From positions 124,001 to 188,000 of the forward strand of contig NZ_JAHGAJ010000008.1 of the NCBI RefSeq assembly GCF_030248535.1: a DNA stretch of 64,000 nucleotides, read 5' to 3'. Shown here in pieces: positions 44,855 to 54,209 of this stretch. Under the pieces are notes generated by a model, which ran no database searches, was not told the origin of the DNA, and saw only the letters and a program-made list of their open reading frames with translations. A program made the position numbers and the translations under genes. Position 1 is the stretch's first letter, and each line of letters begins with the position of its first letter. The stretch is from Vibrio sp. D404a (GTDB taxonomy: Bacteria > Pseudomonadota > Gammaproteobacteria > Enterobacterales > Vibrionaceae).

Positions 44855-46282
44855 TTAGTTGCCGCCAAAGCAGAGATATTTGATGTCCATGTATTCATCG
44901 ATACCTTGTTTTGCCCCTTCACGTCCGATACCAGACTGTTTTACCCCACCGAACGGAGCCACTTCGGTAGAAATCATACCTTCATTAATGCCGACCATGC
45001 CGTACTCGAGCGCTTCAGCGATCTTCCAAACGCGATGGATGTTTTGGCTGTAGAAGTACGATGCGAGGCCGTAGATGGTGTCGTTAGCCATCTCGATCAA
45101 TTGCTCATCGTTATCGAATGCAATCACAGGCGCAACAGGGCCAAAGATCTCCTGCGAGACAATGTGCATGTCATGAGTCACGTTCTTAAGTACGACCGGC
45201 TGCATGAACAGGCCATCAAGGTTCGTCACTTCCGAAACCGGCTGTGCGCCTTGGTCAATGGCGCCATCAATCAGAGCTTGGATTCCCGCTTTCGCTGATT
45301 CACTGATCACAGGACCAATGTTCACGCCTTCGTCTAAGCCATTTCCGACCTTGAGCTGCTGAACGGCAGCATCGAATTTAGTCACGAACTCGTCATAGAC
45401 TTTGCTGTGAACATAGAATCGGTTCGCACAAACACACGTTTGGCCGGCATTGCGGAATTTCGATGCCATAGCACCCGCAACGGCAGCATCGATATCTGCA
45501 TCATCAAACACAATAAATGGTGCGTTACCGCCAAGCTCCATTGAGGTGCGTTTAATATCGTGTGCGCTCTGCTGCATCAGTACGCTACCCACTTGAGTAG
45601 AGCCTGTGAACGAGAACTTACGAATCAGTGGGTGCGATGTGAAAATACCGCCAACCTGACGTGAACTTTCACCGAGAATCACCTGCAATACATCGCGCGG
45701 AATACCCGCTTGGTACGCCAGTTCAGCGACAGCGAACGCAGACAGTGGCGTAGAATCCGATGGCTTAACGATAAAGCTACAACCCGCTGCTAACGCAGGG
45801 CCTGCCTTACGAGTGATCATCGCAATTGGGAAGTTCCAAGGCGTAATGGCACACGCCACGCCAATTGGCTGCTTGATCGTCACTAAGCGTTTATCACCGC
45901 TTGGGGCTGGGATGGTTTCACCGTAAGTGCGCTTGGCTTCTTCAGCGAACCACTCAATAAAACTTGCGCCATAAAGCACTTCGCCCTGCGCTTCTGCCAG
46001 AGGCTTACCTTGCTCTAGCGTCATTAAACGGCCAAGGTCTTCTTTGTTTTCTAGCAGCAGTTGATACCATTTATTTAGTAGCCCTGCGCGTACTTTGGCT
46101 GGCTGAGCCGTCCACTCTTTTTGAGCAACGCTGGCACGTTCAACACCATCTAAAATGGCTTGTTCTGAAGAGACTGGCGCATAACCCAGTACCTCGCCCG
46201 TTGCAGGGTTGCTCACGGCAATCCCCTGCTCTTGGTCCGACACCATAAACGACAGCAATGTTTGGTTGTTAATTTGTTGCAT
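44855..46282 (-). CDS. gabD: Succinate-semialdehyde dehydrogenase
   Basis: A 475-residue aldehyde dehydrogenase. The GabD pattern is present: ITPWNFPIAMITRKAGPALAAG, VKPSDSTPLSAFAVAELA, FTGSTQVGSVLM, TSMELGGNAPFIVFDDADID (catalytic Glu), GQTCVCANRFYVH (nucleophile Cys with the second Cys two residues on, a feature of GabD) and GGVKQSGIGREGAKQGIDEYMD. It is 15 bp upstream of gabT. The two finish the conversion of GABA to succinate. Confidence 0.93.
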   Translation of the reverse strand: MQQINNQTLLSFMVSDQEQGIAVSNPATGEVLGYAPVSSEQAILDGVERASVAQKEWTAQPAKVRAGLLNKWYQLLLENKEDLGRLMTLEQGKPLAEAQGEVLYGASFIEWFAEEAKRTYGETIPAPSGDKRLVTIKQPIGVACAITPWNFPIAMITRKAGPALAAGCSFIVKPSDSTPLSAFAVAELAYQAGIPRDVLQVILGESSRQVGGIFTSHPLIRKFSFTGSTQVGSVLMQQSAHDIKRTSMELGGNAPFIVFDDADIDAAVAGAMASKFRNAGQTCVCANRFYVHSKVYDEFVTKFDAAVQQLKVGNGLDEGVNIGPVISESAKAGIQALIDGAIDQGAQPVSEVTNLDGLFMQPVVLKNVTHDMHIVSQEIFGPVAPVIAFDNDEQLIEMANDTIYGLASYFYSQNIHRVWKIAEALEYGMVGINEGMISTEVAPFGGVKQSGIGREGAKQGIDEYMDIKYLCFGGN

Positions 46283-46370
46283 GGTGATTCCTTTTGACAG
46301 CTAAACGTTGCCGTTATTGACCGATGTTGAGGTTCGGCCAACGGCTAATAGTAATTTTAATAGATAATGG

Positions 46371-47453
46371 CTAAGCCGGGATTTGCTGAGTGATGCAGTG
46401 AATATTTCCGCCACCCAACAACACCTCACGTGAAGGGATTCCTATCACTTGGTGATCTGGCATCGCCTGTTGCAGTATCTCGATTGCCTGCGAGTCGGTT
46501 GTATCATCGAGTAGGGGCAAAAAGACATACTCATTTACGATAAGAAAGTTTGCATAAGAGGCGCTCAACCTTTCACCAGCATCACGCACCATGCCTTCAC
46601 TCTTGTCCACGCCGTTCGCTTCTCGCTCGCTGTAGTGCAGAGGGCCCGGCAGTGGCAAGCGGATCACTTCAATACTCCTACCTTGAGCATCGGTTTGCGA
46701 CGTTAGCGCTTGCTCTGCTTGGCGTGATAGCTCGAACTGTGGGTCGCTTGGATCATCAGTCCAGCTCAAGACCACTTTAGCCGGCGCAATTACATGCATT
46801 AGATTATCGACATGACCGTCAGTCTCGTCATTAAACAGTCCCTTTGGAAGCCAGATGACTTTATCGATACCAAGATACTCTTTAAGACTCGCTTCAATCT
46901 GTTGCTGACTCATTTCAGGGTTACGCCCCGGACTCAGCAAACACTCTTGCGTGGTATACAAGGTACCTTCACCGTCGGTATGAATAGCACCGCCTTCAAG
47001 AACAAATGGCGCTCGATAGTGGTCAAGGCCGATGATGTCACACACTGAGCTCGCCACTAAGTCGTCTTGCTGCCAGTTGTCATACAGGCCGTTATAATCC
47101 CCGCCCCACGCATTGAACCGCCAGCTGATGCCACGGCGCACGCCTTTCTCGTTCAGCACCACGGTTGGGCCTATGTCGCGCATCCAAGCATCGTTGTATG
47201 GGATCTCGACCAGTCGAATATCGGAGTGAAGCAAAGCGCGAGCTCTATCAAACTGCTTACAGCTAACTGCCACGCACACCTTGGTCACTTCCGAAATCGC
47301 GTTGGCAATGCGAGCAAAGGTCTGCTGTGCAGGCTGCGCTTGTTCACGCCAATTGTCTTTTCGCTCAGGCCAAGCAAGCCACACTTCACTCACCGGTTGA
47401 AACTCAGCCGGAAAGTAGAAGCCATCTTGTCGAGGCGTGGTTGATAGCTGCAT
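46371..47453 (-). CDS. aguA: Agmatine deiminase
   Basis: A 360-residue guanidino-group-modifying enzyme that turns agmatine into N-carbamoylputrescine and ammonia. The features are FQPVSEVWLAWPERKDNW, MRDIGPTVVLNEKG, SWRFNAWGG, HVDNLMHV (catalytic His/Asp region) and GGGNIHCITQQ with the nucleophile Cys353 close to the C-terminus. It starts 10 bp before aguB ends and belongs to the same transcript. It brings an arginine-derived route into the Puu cluster. Confidence 0.95.
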   Translation of the reverse strand: MQLSTTPRQDGFYFPAEFQPVSEVWLAWPERKDNWREQAQPAQQTFARIANAISEVTKVCVAVSCKQFDRARALLHSDIRLVEIPYNDAWMRDIGPTVVLNEKGVRRGISWRFNAWGGDYNGLYDNWQQDDLVASSVCDIIGLDHYRAPFVLEGGAIHTDGEGTLYTTQECLLSPGRNPEMSQQQIEASLKEYLGIDKVIWLPKGLFNDETDGHVDNLMHVIAPAKVVLSWTDDPSDPQFELSRQAEQALTSQTDAQGRSIEVIRLPLPGPLHYSEREANGVDKSEGMVRDAGERLSASYANFLIVNEYVFLPLLDDTTDSQAIEILQQAMPDHQVIGIPSREVLLGGGNIHCITQQIPA

Positions 47454-47462
47454 AGTGCCTCC

Positions 47463-48329
47463 TTATACCGCCAGTTTGCCTACACTGCCGTACAGATCTG
47501 GTCGACGGTCACGGAATAGCCCCCACGAGTGACGAGCCTGCGCCGTTGCGGCTAAATCGACTTCTGCATAGATGATCGCTTCACCTTCACGTGGCGCTTC
47601 AGCAAGCTTGCCACCGGTATGATCAGTGATGAAAGACGAACCGTAGAAGGTCGTTTCAATGCCATCATCCACCTCAGTACCTACTCGGTTTGACGCGATA
47701 ACTGGTACTAAGTTGGCCGCTGAATGGCCTTGCATCGTGCGTTGCCAATGGTCACGCGAATCTAGGGTTGGGTCTTGTGGCTCACTACCGATCGCGGTTG
47801 GGTAGAAGATCGCTTCAGCGCCATGCAGAGCTAAGCTGCGAGCCAGTTCTGGGAACCATTGATCCCAACAGATGCCAGCGCCGAAGGTGCCAAACTTAGT
47901 CTTCCAAACCTTGAAGCCAGTATCACCCGGGCTGAAGTAGTACTTCTCGCTGTAACCCGGTCCATCTGGAATATGTGACTTGCGGTAATTGTCGAGTACC
48001 GTGCCATCTGCATCGATCATCACTAACGAGTTAAAGAAGGTGTTACCCGCTTTTTCAAAGTAGCTCACCGGGATCACGACACCCAACTCTTTAGCGAGAG
48101 CGCTCATCTCTTTAATCAGTAAGCAGTTATCTGTCTCTTCTGCCAACTCGAAGTATTTCGCTTCCTGTTTCTTACAGAAGTAAGGCGCTGCAAACAGCTC
48201 TTGAGGCAGAATGACGTTGGCACCGTTGCTCGCGGCTTCACGAATCGCCTGCTTGGCTTTGTTTAGGTTATCTTCCAGATCCCAGCTCTTAGTCAGTTGT
48301 AAGGCTGCAAATTTCACTACTCTACTCAT
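47463..48329 (-). CDS. aguB: N-carbamoylputrescine amidase
   Basis: A 288-residue nitrilase-superfamily enzyme releasing putrescine, CO2 and ammonia. The catalytic triad is visible: Glu in ILPQELFAAPYF, Lys in NYRKSHIPDGPGY and Cys in GAGICWDQWFPE. The active-site surrounding and length match AguB. It lies between aguA and puuB, all in the same direction and closely spaced, so putrescine made from agmatine passes straight to the Puu enzymes. Confidence 0.95.
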   Translation of the reverse strand: MSRVVKFAALQLTKSWDLEDNLNKAKQAIREAASNGANVILPQELFAAPYFCKKQEAKYFELAEETDNCLLIKEMSALAKELGVVIPVSYFEKAGNTFFNSLVMIDADGTVLDNYRKSHIPDGPGYSEKYYFSPGDTGFKVWKTKFGTFGAGICWDQWFPELARSLALHGAEAIFYPTAIGSEPQDPTLDSRDHWQRTMQGHSAANLVPVIASNRVGTEVDDGIETTFYGSSFITDHTGGKLAEAPREGEAIIYAEVDLAATAQARHSWGLFRDRRPDLYGSVGKLAV

Positions 48330-48354
48330 TCGATGTTCCTTATCTGTGTCTGGA

Positions 48355-49632
48355 TTAGATAGCCAGTTTGTCTCTTAGGTTGTAATACGCTGCACCCACT
48401 GCGGTGAATGGGATTTGGAAGTGACGGCCCCCCGGGAAAGCGTAGTGCTTCAATGCTGCGAAAGCATCGAATCGCTCAGCGTGTCCGGTTAAGGCTTCTG
48501 CCAATAGTTTGCCTGCAAGGTGAGTACAAGTGACACCATGGCCGCTATAACCTTGTAGGTAGTAGATGTTGTCGTCGAATGCGCCGAACTGAGGCATACG
48601 CGAGTAAGTTAGCAGGAAGTTACCCGTCCAAGTGTAATCAATCTTAATCCCTTTCAATTGAGGGAAAACCTTCTCTAGCTTAGGACGAATCAAGGCTTCG
48701 ATATTCTCTGGGTCACGAGCACCGTACACTACGCCACCACCAAACAGCAGGCGTTTATCAGCACTTAGACGGAAGTAATCCAGTAGGTAATTACAATCTT
48801 CAACACAGTAGTCGCTTGGCAGTACCTGCTTAAGTTGCTCATCAGTCAGCGGCTCTGTCGCCACCACTTGGGTACCACACGGAATCGCTTTGTTGCTGAT
48901 GTTCGGTGCAAGACCACCAAGGTAAGCATTACCTGCCAACACTAGATATTTGCACTTCACGCTGCCCTGAGCCGTTCTCGCCACAGGGTTCACGCCCTTC
49001 TCTAGCGAGGTTACTGCAGACTGTTCGAAAATTTGACCACCCAAAGAGACAAACGCTGCTGCTTCACCGAGAGCCAGTTTTAGAGGATGGATGTGACCAC
49101 CACGCATATCGAGCAGACCGCCAGTGTAAACCTGAGTACCGACTGCCGCTTCTACCTCATTGGCATCAAGCAGAGTCAGTTGGTCATTACCGTAACGCTC
49201 CCAGTTTTTCTTATGGTGCTCTAGGCCAGCGAGTTGCTTTTTGTTTAGTGCTGTAAATAGGCCACCGCGCTTATGATCACACTCGATATCGTACTTATCG
49301 ATAAGGCCACGAATGATGTCGCCGCCTTCAAAGATCATGTCACACAGAGCTTTAGCTTGGGGTTGGTCGTAACGGCTTTCAATCACGTCAACATCTCGGC
49401 TGTAGCTATTAACGATCTGACCGCCGTTGCGACCGGTTGCGCCAAAACCGACTTTCGCACTCTCTAGCACCACCACTTTGAAGCCTTTCTCTGCCAGATG
49501 CAGTGCTGAAGATAAACCAGAGAAACCGGCACCAACCACACACACATCACACTCGATGTTGTCTTGAAGTTGTGGGAAATCTGGCATGTTTGGTACTGAG
49601 TGCGCGTAAAACGAGTCCGTATGCTTATTCAT
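48355..49632 (-). CDS. puuB: Gamma-glutamylputrescine oxidase
   Basis: A 425-residue FAD-dependent oxidase. The N-terminal dinucleotide fold is VCVVGAGFSGLSSALHLAEKG with Glu-terminated second strand, followed by GATGRNGGQIVNSYSRD and FLLTYSRMPQFG and a C-terminal GYSGHGVTCTHLAGKLLAEAL. It oxidises gamma-glutamylputrescine to the aldehyde, forming ammonia and peroxide. The position between aguB and puuC fits the pathway. Confidence 0.92.
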   Translation of the reverse strand: MNKHTDSFYAHSVPNMPDFPQLQDNIECDVCVVGAGFSGLSSALHLAEKGFKVVVLESAKVGFGATGRNGGQIVNSYSRDVDVIESRYDQPQAKALCDMIFEGGDIIRGLIDKYDIECDHKRGGLFTALNKKQLAGLEHHKKNWERYGNDQLTLLDANEVEAAVGTQVYTGGLLDMRGGHIHPLKLALGEAAAFVSLGGQIFEQSAVTSLEKGVNPVARTAQGSVKCKYLVLAGNAYLGGLAPNISNKAIPCGTQVVATEPLTDEQLKQVLPSDYCVEDCNYLLDYFRLSADKRLLFGGGVVYGARDPENIEALIRPKLEKVFPQLKGIKIDYTWTGNFLLTYSRMPQFGAFDDNIYYLQGYSGHGVTCTHLAGKLLAEALTGHAERFDAFAALKHYAFPGGRHFQIPFTAVGAAYYNLRDKLAI

Positions 49633-49663
49633 TGCTTTATTCCTTTGTTATTCGTCAGCAGGC

Positions 49664-51148
49664 TTAAGGGTGTAGGCGAATCCAAGTCGTTTTGGTTTCT
49701 GTGAATTTTTCAATGGCATGCAGTGACTTATCACGGCCGTTACCACTCATTTTGAATCCACCAAATGGGACAGTCATGTCACCTTCGTTGTAGTTATTGA
49801 CCCAGACTGAACCCGCTTGTAGCTGCTTAGCCACACGGTGAACACGATTAATATTGCTGCTCCAAAGAGCGGCACCTAGGCCATATTTAGAATCGTTAGC
49901 AATGGCGATCGCCTCTTGCTCATCTTTGAAAGGAATCACGCACAACACAGGACCAAAAATCTCTTCCTGCGCAACACGCATCTTATTGTCTACATTGTCG
50001 AGAATGGTTGGCTCAACGAACGCGCCTTTGCCATCGACATCGCCACCGCAGCGCAGCGTTGCACCCTCAGTTTGACCAAGGTGGATGTACTCCAGCACTT
50101 TGGCTTTATGCCCTTGATCGATAAGTGCGCCCATAGAACAAGTGGTGTCCATTGGGTCTTTTGGCGTGAAGGCTTTAGACGCTTCAATCACCTTCTCAAC
50201 AAACTGATCTTTAATGCTTTCATGAACCAGCAATCGAGTTGCTGCAACACACACTTCACCTTGGTTATAGAAGCAACCACCTGCCGTTTCAGCGGCTGCG
50301 CGGTCAAGATCGTCACAGTCTTCAAAGACAATATTGGCATTCTTACCACCCGCCTCTGCAAAGACGCGTTTTAGGTTGGTCTCACCAGAACGAACCATTA
50401 ACTGACCAGCGATTCGGGTTGAACCGGTAAAGGCAATGCAATCAACATCATGGTGTTTAGCTAGCGCATCTCCGGCTTCATGACCGTAGCCAGTAATAAC
50501 TTGGAATACGCCACGAGGAAGACCCGCTTGATTAGCAAGCTTGCCAAGGAAGATTGCTGTTAAAGAGGATTTTTCTGACGGTTTTAGAATGACACTGTTG
50601 CCCGCCGCGAGCGCAGGGCCGAGCTTCCAACAGGCTAGCCATAGAGGGAAGTTCCATGGAACCACAGCGGCGACAACACCAATAGGTTGATGAGAGATGT
50701 AGGCGTGAACATCTTTTTCGGTTGGCGCGACTTCACCGTAGACTTTATCAATCGCTTCAGCGTACCAGCGTAAAGAGCCTGCTGCGCCCGGGATATCGGT
50801 AGAGACGCTGTGATTGATAGGTTTACCGGTATCGAGCGTTTCCAGTAACGCTAACTCTTCACGGTGTTCATCGATGAGATCAGCGAATAAGCTTAGGACA
50901 GCTTTACGATGAGATGGGGCGCTGTTGCTCCATTCACCGGCTTGAAAGGCTTGACGAGCGCATGTTACCGCAAGATCAACATCTTCTTCTTGGCAACGAG
51001 CGATCTCTGTAAGCGTTTCGTCCGTTGCTGGGTTGATGACATCAAGCATTTGACCGCTGATGGCAAGAGTATACTCGCCGTTAATAAATGCTCGATTTTC
51101 GATGTTTAGACTGTTTTGTAATTCAATCCATTGTTCCTGGGTTTTCAT
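49664..51148 (-). CDS. puuC: Gamma-glutamyl-gamma-aminobutyraldehyde dehydrogenase
   Basis: A 494-residue aldehyde dehydrogenase. The NAD fold and active site read PWNFPLWLACWKLGPALAAGN, LKPSEKSSLTAIFL, FTGSTRIAGQLM, FAEAGGKNANIVFEDC (catalytic Glu) and QGEVCVAATRLLVH (nucleophile Cys). The EAGGKNANIV variant is characteristic of PuuC rather than GabD or BetB. It acts on the product of PuuB; the resulting gamma-glutamyl-GABA is cut by PuuD. It is one of three aldehyde dehydrogenases in the window. Confidence 0.92.
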   Translation of the reverse strand: MKTQEQWIELQNSLNIENRAFINGEYTLAISGQMLDVINPATDETLTEIARCQEEDVDLAVTCARQAFQAGEWSNSAPSHRKAVLSLFADLIDEHREELALLETLDTGKPINHSVSTDIPGAAGSLRWYAEAIDKVYGEVAPTEKDVHAYISHQPIGVVAAVVPWNFPLWLACWKLGPALAAGNSVILKPSEKSSLTAIFLGKLANQAGLPRGVFQVITGYGHEAGDALAKHHDVDCIAFTGSTRIAGQLMVRSGETNLKRVFAEAGGKNANIVFEDCDDLDRAAAETAGGCFYNQGEVCVAATRLLVHESIKDQFVEKVIEASKAFTPKDPMDTTCSMGALIDQGHKAKVLEYIHLGQTEGATLRCGGDVDGKGAFVEPTILDNVDNKMRVAQEEIFGPVLCVIPFKDEQEAIAIANDSKYGLGAALWSSNINRVHRVAKQLQAGSVWVNNYNEGDMTVPFGGFKMSGNGRDKSLHAIEKFTETKTTWIRLHP

Positions 51149-51184
51149 ACGCTCTCCTTGTTATCACAACAAGGCAAGGCCCAC

Positions 51185-51742
51185 TTAGAATGTGGTTGGC
51201 GTATGCGCGCTTATCATTCGACAAGCCTTGTCTGTGTGATTTGTAAACTTATGCGGCTGAGTTGTATCAATGACGTACGACTCGCCTTGTTTAAGGACGT
51301 AAGATTGGTCTTTATACTCAAGCGTGATTTCACCCTCAAGAATGGTTCCGATCTCTTCGCCTTCATGTTTAATTTCTGCCGCACCAGTCGTGCCATGTGG
51401 GGCATACTCTTCGATTAAAAACCCGATGACCTGCTCTTTACTGCCGTTGGTGACTAGCTTCATTGAAACGGACTCACTGCCCATCTCCACCAACTCATCA
51501 GGGGTAACGACAACCTTTACTTCATCACTGGCTGGCTTTTCAAAGGTGAAAAACTCCGATAGCGACAAAGAAAAAACGTTCACTATTTTTTGCAACGAGC
51601 TCACTGAAGGGCTGACCTTAGCGTTCTCAATAGAGGAGATAGCACTATGTGTAATGCCAGCTCGCTCGGCTAATTCTCGTTGTGACAATCCATGTTCTTT
51701 TCGTAACTGAACAATATTTTTACCAATCTCTTGATTGTCCAT
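51185..51742 (-). CDS. puuR: PuuR, XRE-cupin repressor of putrescine catabolism
   Basis: A 185-residue regulator. The N-terminal XRE helix-turn-helix (RKEHGLSQRELAERAGITHSAISSIENAKVSPSVSSL, 14-50) is joined to a C-terminal cupin (about 110-180, EGEEIGTILEGEITLEYKDQ, GESYVIDTTQPHKFTN). This is the PuuR architecture; putrescine relieves repression. It lies between puuD and puuC. A good PuuR-like site stands in the puuD-puuA divergent region. Confidence 0.93.
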   Translation of the reverse strand: MDNQEIGKNIVQLRKEHGLSQRELAERAGITHSAISSIENAKVSPSVSSLQKIVNVFSLSLSEFFTFEKPASDEVKVVVTPDELVEMGSESVSMKLVTNGSKEQVIGFLIEEYAPHGTTGAAEIKHEGEEIGTILEGEITLEYKDQSYVLKQGESYVIDTTQPHKFTNHTDKACRMISAHTPTTF

Positions 51743-51758
51743 TTATCTGGCTCCTAAC

Positions 51759-52505
51759 TTATAGAGAGGCAGCCATCATAAATTCTTTGAACAAAATTTG
51801 TGAGAAATGATTGGTTTTCGCTTTCCATTCTGGGTGCCACTGCACGCCAACAAAGAATTTTTGTCCTGGAAGGCTAAATGCTTCCACCAAACCATCGGGG
51901 GCTTTCGCTTCTACTTGCAGTTGCGGAGCCAGTTGGTCAACACCTTGATTATGAAGAGTGTTCACTTCAAAAAAGACCGTGGTTTCCCAGTGATTCTCTG
52001 TCAGCCATTTTTCAAAAAGGCTCTGCTTTTGCACCAGCACCGCATGTGATGGTGCGTATTTCTCTTCAAAGTCGTCGACTTGGATCTCTCGATGATCATT
52101 AAAGCCGGAATCGTGAACCGCCGGATTTAACGAGCCACCCAACGCCACATTCATCTCTTGAAACCCACGGCAGATCCCTAGACATGGAATGTCTTTATCA
52201 ATAGCTTTGCGCAGTAATGAAAAAGAGAGCTCGTCACGCGCTTCATCTTTCTTCGCCTCTTGATGCGTCGCGTTGTAGTGGTGCGGCGCAACATTCGAGT
52301 GACTGCCCGGAAATAAAATGCCATCACACATTTCAAGGATTCGCTCGATATCTTCACTCGACATATCTGGCGCTAACATCAGCGGCAAACCGCCGAAGTC
52401 TTTTACTGCCGCTAGATAGAAGTCATTAACGGCTTGTATTTGATAGCCACCCAACTCTTTCGCGCAGCTAACAATTCCAATAATGGGTTTGCTTTGTGTA
52501 GACAT
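51759..52505 (-). CDS. puuD: Gamma-glutamyl-GABA hydrolase
   Basis: A 248-residue class I glutamine-amidotransferase-like peptidase (C26). The nucleophile Cys112 is in PCLGICRGFQEMN and the His in GVQWHPEWK. It releases GABA and glutamate from gamma-glutamyl-GABA. It is the first gene of the minus-strand unit puuD-puuR-puuC-puuB-aguB-aguA-(gabD-gabT), 16 bp before puuR, and divergent from puuA. Confidence 0.93.
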   Translation of the reverse strand: MSTQSKPIIGIVSCAKELGGYQIQAVNDFYLAAVKDFGGLPLMLAPDMSSEDIERILEMCDGILFPGSHSNVAPHHYNATHQEAKKDEARDELSFSLLRKAIDKDIPCLGICRGFQEMNVALGGSLNPAVHDSGFNDHREIQVDDFEEKYAPSHAVLVQKQSLFEKWLTENHWETTVFFEVNTLHNQGVDQLAPQLQVEAKAPDGLVEAFSLPGQKFFVGVQWHPEWKAKTNHFSQILFKEFMMAASL

Positions 52506-52583
52506 GTTACTTCCGTGCTCGATTTATTTAACACTCACACTACAAACCATGTACAAAATTATCAACACCGATGTTCGATATTC

Positions 52584-52618
52584 TGACCAAATCGTGACCA
52601 ACGCCTCTTTTTTGGTCA
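52584..52618. promoter_or_regulatory. Three TGACCAA motifs
   Basis: TGACCAA at 52584-52590 and 52595-52601 (11 bp apart, one helical turn) and its complement at 52612-52618. The binding protein is unknown. Confidence 0.4.
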
Positions 52619-52631
52619 AAAAAACGGCTAA

Positions 52632-52655
52632 TTTTGCTCATTATATTGAGCAAAA
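52632..52655. promoter_or_regulatory. Candidate PuuR operator
   Basis: TTTTGCTCA and its exact complement are separated by TTATAT. The core TGCTCATTATATT agrees with the E. coli PuuR site (reverse complement of AAAATATAATGAACA) in all but one of 13 positions. Confidence 0.65.
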
Positions 52656-52848
52656 ACCGATCAGCTGTTACAAAATAGTTAACAAAAATATCTTTCATAA
52701 AATTTACAACTTGAAAGAAAATCAAAATAAACCATTGTATTTTAAGCAAATAAAACAAAATCTTTAGACTTTAGTCTTATCAATACAACTCAGTTGTTTG
52801 TTTTTTGTTGCTTTAGGTTTGCTGTACAGAGGCTAGTTGGAGAACTCA

Positions 52849-54192
52849 ATGGAATCGTATCTACAGGAAGTTAAAAATTTTCGACAAAAATGGCCCAACA
52901 TCGAGTTTGTTGATCTCATTTTCACCGATATCAATGCCACACCAAGAGGCAAAAGAATCCCAGTCAATGCGCTGGAGAAGCTAGCGAAAGGGGTGGCACT
53001 ACCGCTGTCTACTATTACTCTCGATACTAAAGGCAATGTGGTAGAGAGCGCAGGGTTAGGTGAAGACCTAGGCGAGCCAGATAACATTTGTTTCCCTGTT
53101 GCTGACACACTGATGCCAACAGCAAAAGAGTCAGTCGGCCAGATACTACTAAGTATGATGGATGAGACAGCAGAGCAACCAAGCCCGCTATTCATTCGTA
53201 ATATCGTCGAAGACATGCTCGATAAACTGCACGCTAAAGATCAGTACCCATGCGTTGCCTTAGAACTTGAGTTCTACCTCATCGACAAAAAACGCGGCGA
53301 GATGGGCGCTCTGCAAACCGCTATTAACCCAACTAAAAAGTCCCGCGAGAAAGATACCGAGGTGTATGACCTAGACGGCCTTGATGACTACGCTGATTTC
53401 CTCGCCGACCTTAACAAGATCGCACAAGATCAAGGGCTAAATACCTCTGGTGCACTCTCTGAATCCGCACCGGGGCAGTTTGAAATTAACTTTAACCACT
53501 CAAAAGATGTGCTTAGAGCATGTGATGAAGTGATCATCGCTAAGCGTCTTATCCGCCAGATTGCCCACCAGCACGGTTTTGATGCCACCTTTATGGCTAA
53601 ACCGTTTGGCGACCAAGCCGGTAATGGCATGCACATTCACCTTAGTTTGGTGGATTCGCTCGGCAACAATCACTTTAGCCAAGCCGATGGCGAAGCCAGT
53701 GACCTCTTTTATCAAACCATGGCCGCGATGTTGGCTCAAACATCCGATTCCATGGCATTGATTTGTCCTAACGTAAACTCTTACCGCCGTTTTGTCCCTG
53801 GCGCTTACGTACCTACGAAAGCCGATTGGGGAGAAAACCACCGTGGTGTTGCGATGCGTGTGCCCATCAGCGATAGCAAAAATCGCCGAATTGAACATCG
53901 TATAGCAGGAGCTGACGTTAACCCTTATATTCTCGCTGCAGTAGTACTTTCCGCGGTATTAGCGAGTGAAAACTATACCAAAGACCAATGTCCTAAAGCC
54001 CTCAGTGATGATGCAATTGACCTACCACTGCGTATGTCAGAGGCACTCGACCAGCTAGAACGCAGTGAGCTGGCTCCGTACATCTCTAGAGACTTTATCG
54101 ATTTATATTTAGCTTGCAAACGGAGTGAACTCGCCGACTTTGAACGCGAAATCACCCCATTAGAAATCGAATGGATGTTGCACTCAGCATAA
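52849..54192 (+). CDS. puuA: Gamma-glutamylputrescine synthetase
   Basis: A 447-residue glutamine-synthetase-family ligase joining glutamate to putrescine with ATP. I start it at the ATG at 52849 with TTGGAG seven bases upstream; a TTG at 52837 is also in frame. Features: VDLIFTDINATPRGKR, SAPGQFEINF, FGDQAGNGMHIHLSL, NSYRRFVPGAYVPTKADWGENH and RIEHRIAGADVNPY, the usual ATP/metal and glutamate sites. It lacks the GlnA adenylylation loop. It opens the divergent plus-strand unit with the carrier gene. Confidence 0.93.
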   Translation: MESYLQEVKNFRQKWPNIEFVDLIFTDINATPRGKRIPVNALEKLAKGVALPLSTITLDTKGNVVESAGLGEDLGEPDNICFPVADTLMPTAKESVGQILLSMMDETAEQPSPLFIRNIVEDMLDKLHAKDQYPCVALELEFYLIDKKRGEMGALQTAINPTKKSREKDTEVYDLDGLDDYADFLADLNKIAQDQGLNTSGALSESAPGQFEINFNHSKDVLRACDEVIIAKRLIRQIAHQHGFDATFMAKPFGDQAGNGMHIHLSLVDSLGNNHFSQADGEASDLFYQTMAAMLAQTSDSMALICPNVNSYRRFVPGAYVPTKADWGENHRGVAMRVPISDSKNRRIEHRIAGADVNPYILAAVVLSAVLASENYTKDQCPKALSDDAIDLPLRMSEALDQLERSELAPYISRDFIDLYLACKRSELADFEREITPLEIEWMLHSA

Positions 54193-54209
54193 ATAAAGGA
54201 AATATACGT

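Larger units (their letters stand above)
52506..52848. other. 343-bp divergent puuD/puuA control region
   Basis: It is AT-rich and holds both promoters, the PuuR-like palindrome at 52632-52655 and three TGACCAA motifs at 52584-52618. Shorter symmetrical words (AGACTTTAGTCT at 52769-52780) are also present. No gene is expected here. Confidence 0.7.

Noticed and set aside
52483..52767. 94-residue plus-strand frame in the puuD/puuA region
   Set aside because: It is Lys/Asn/Phe-rich because of the AT-rich control region, overlaps the puuD start and the operators, and has no ribosome site.
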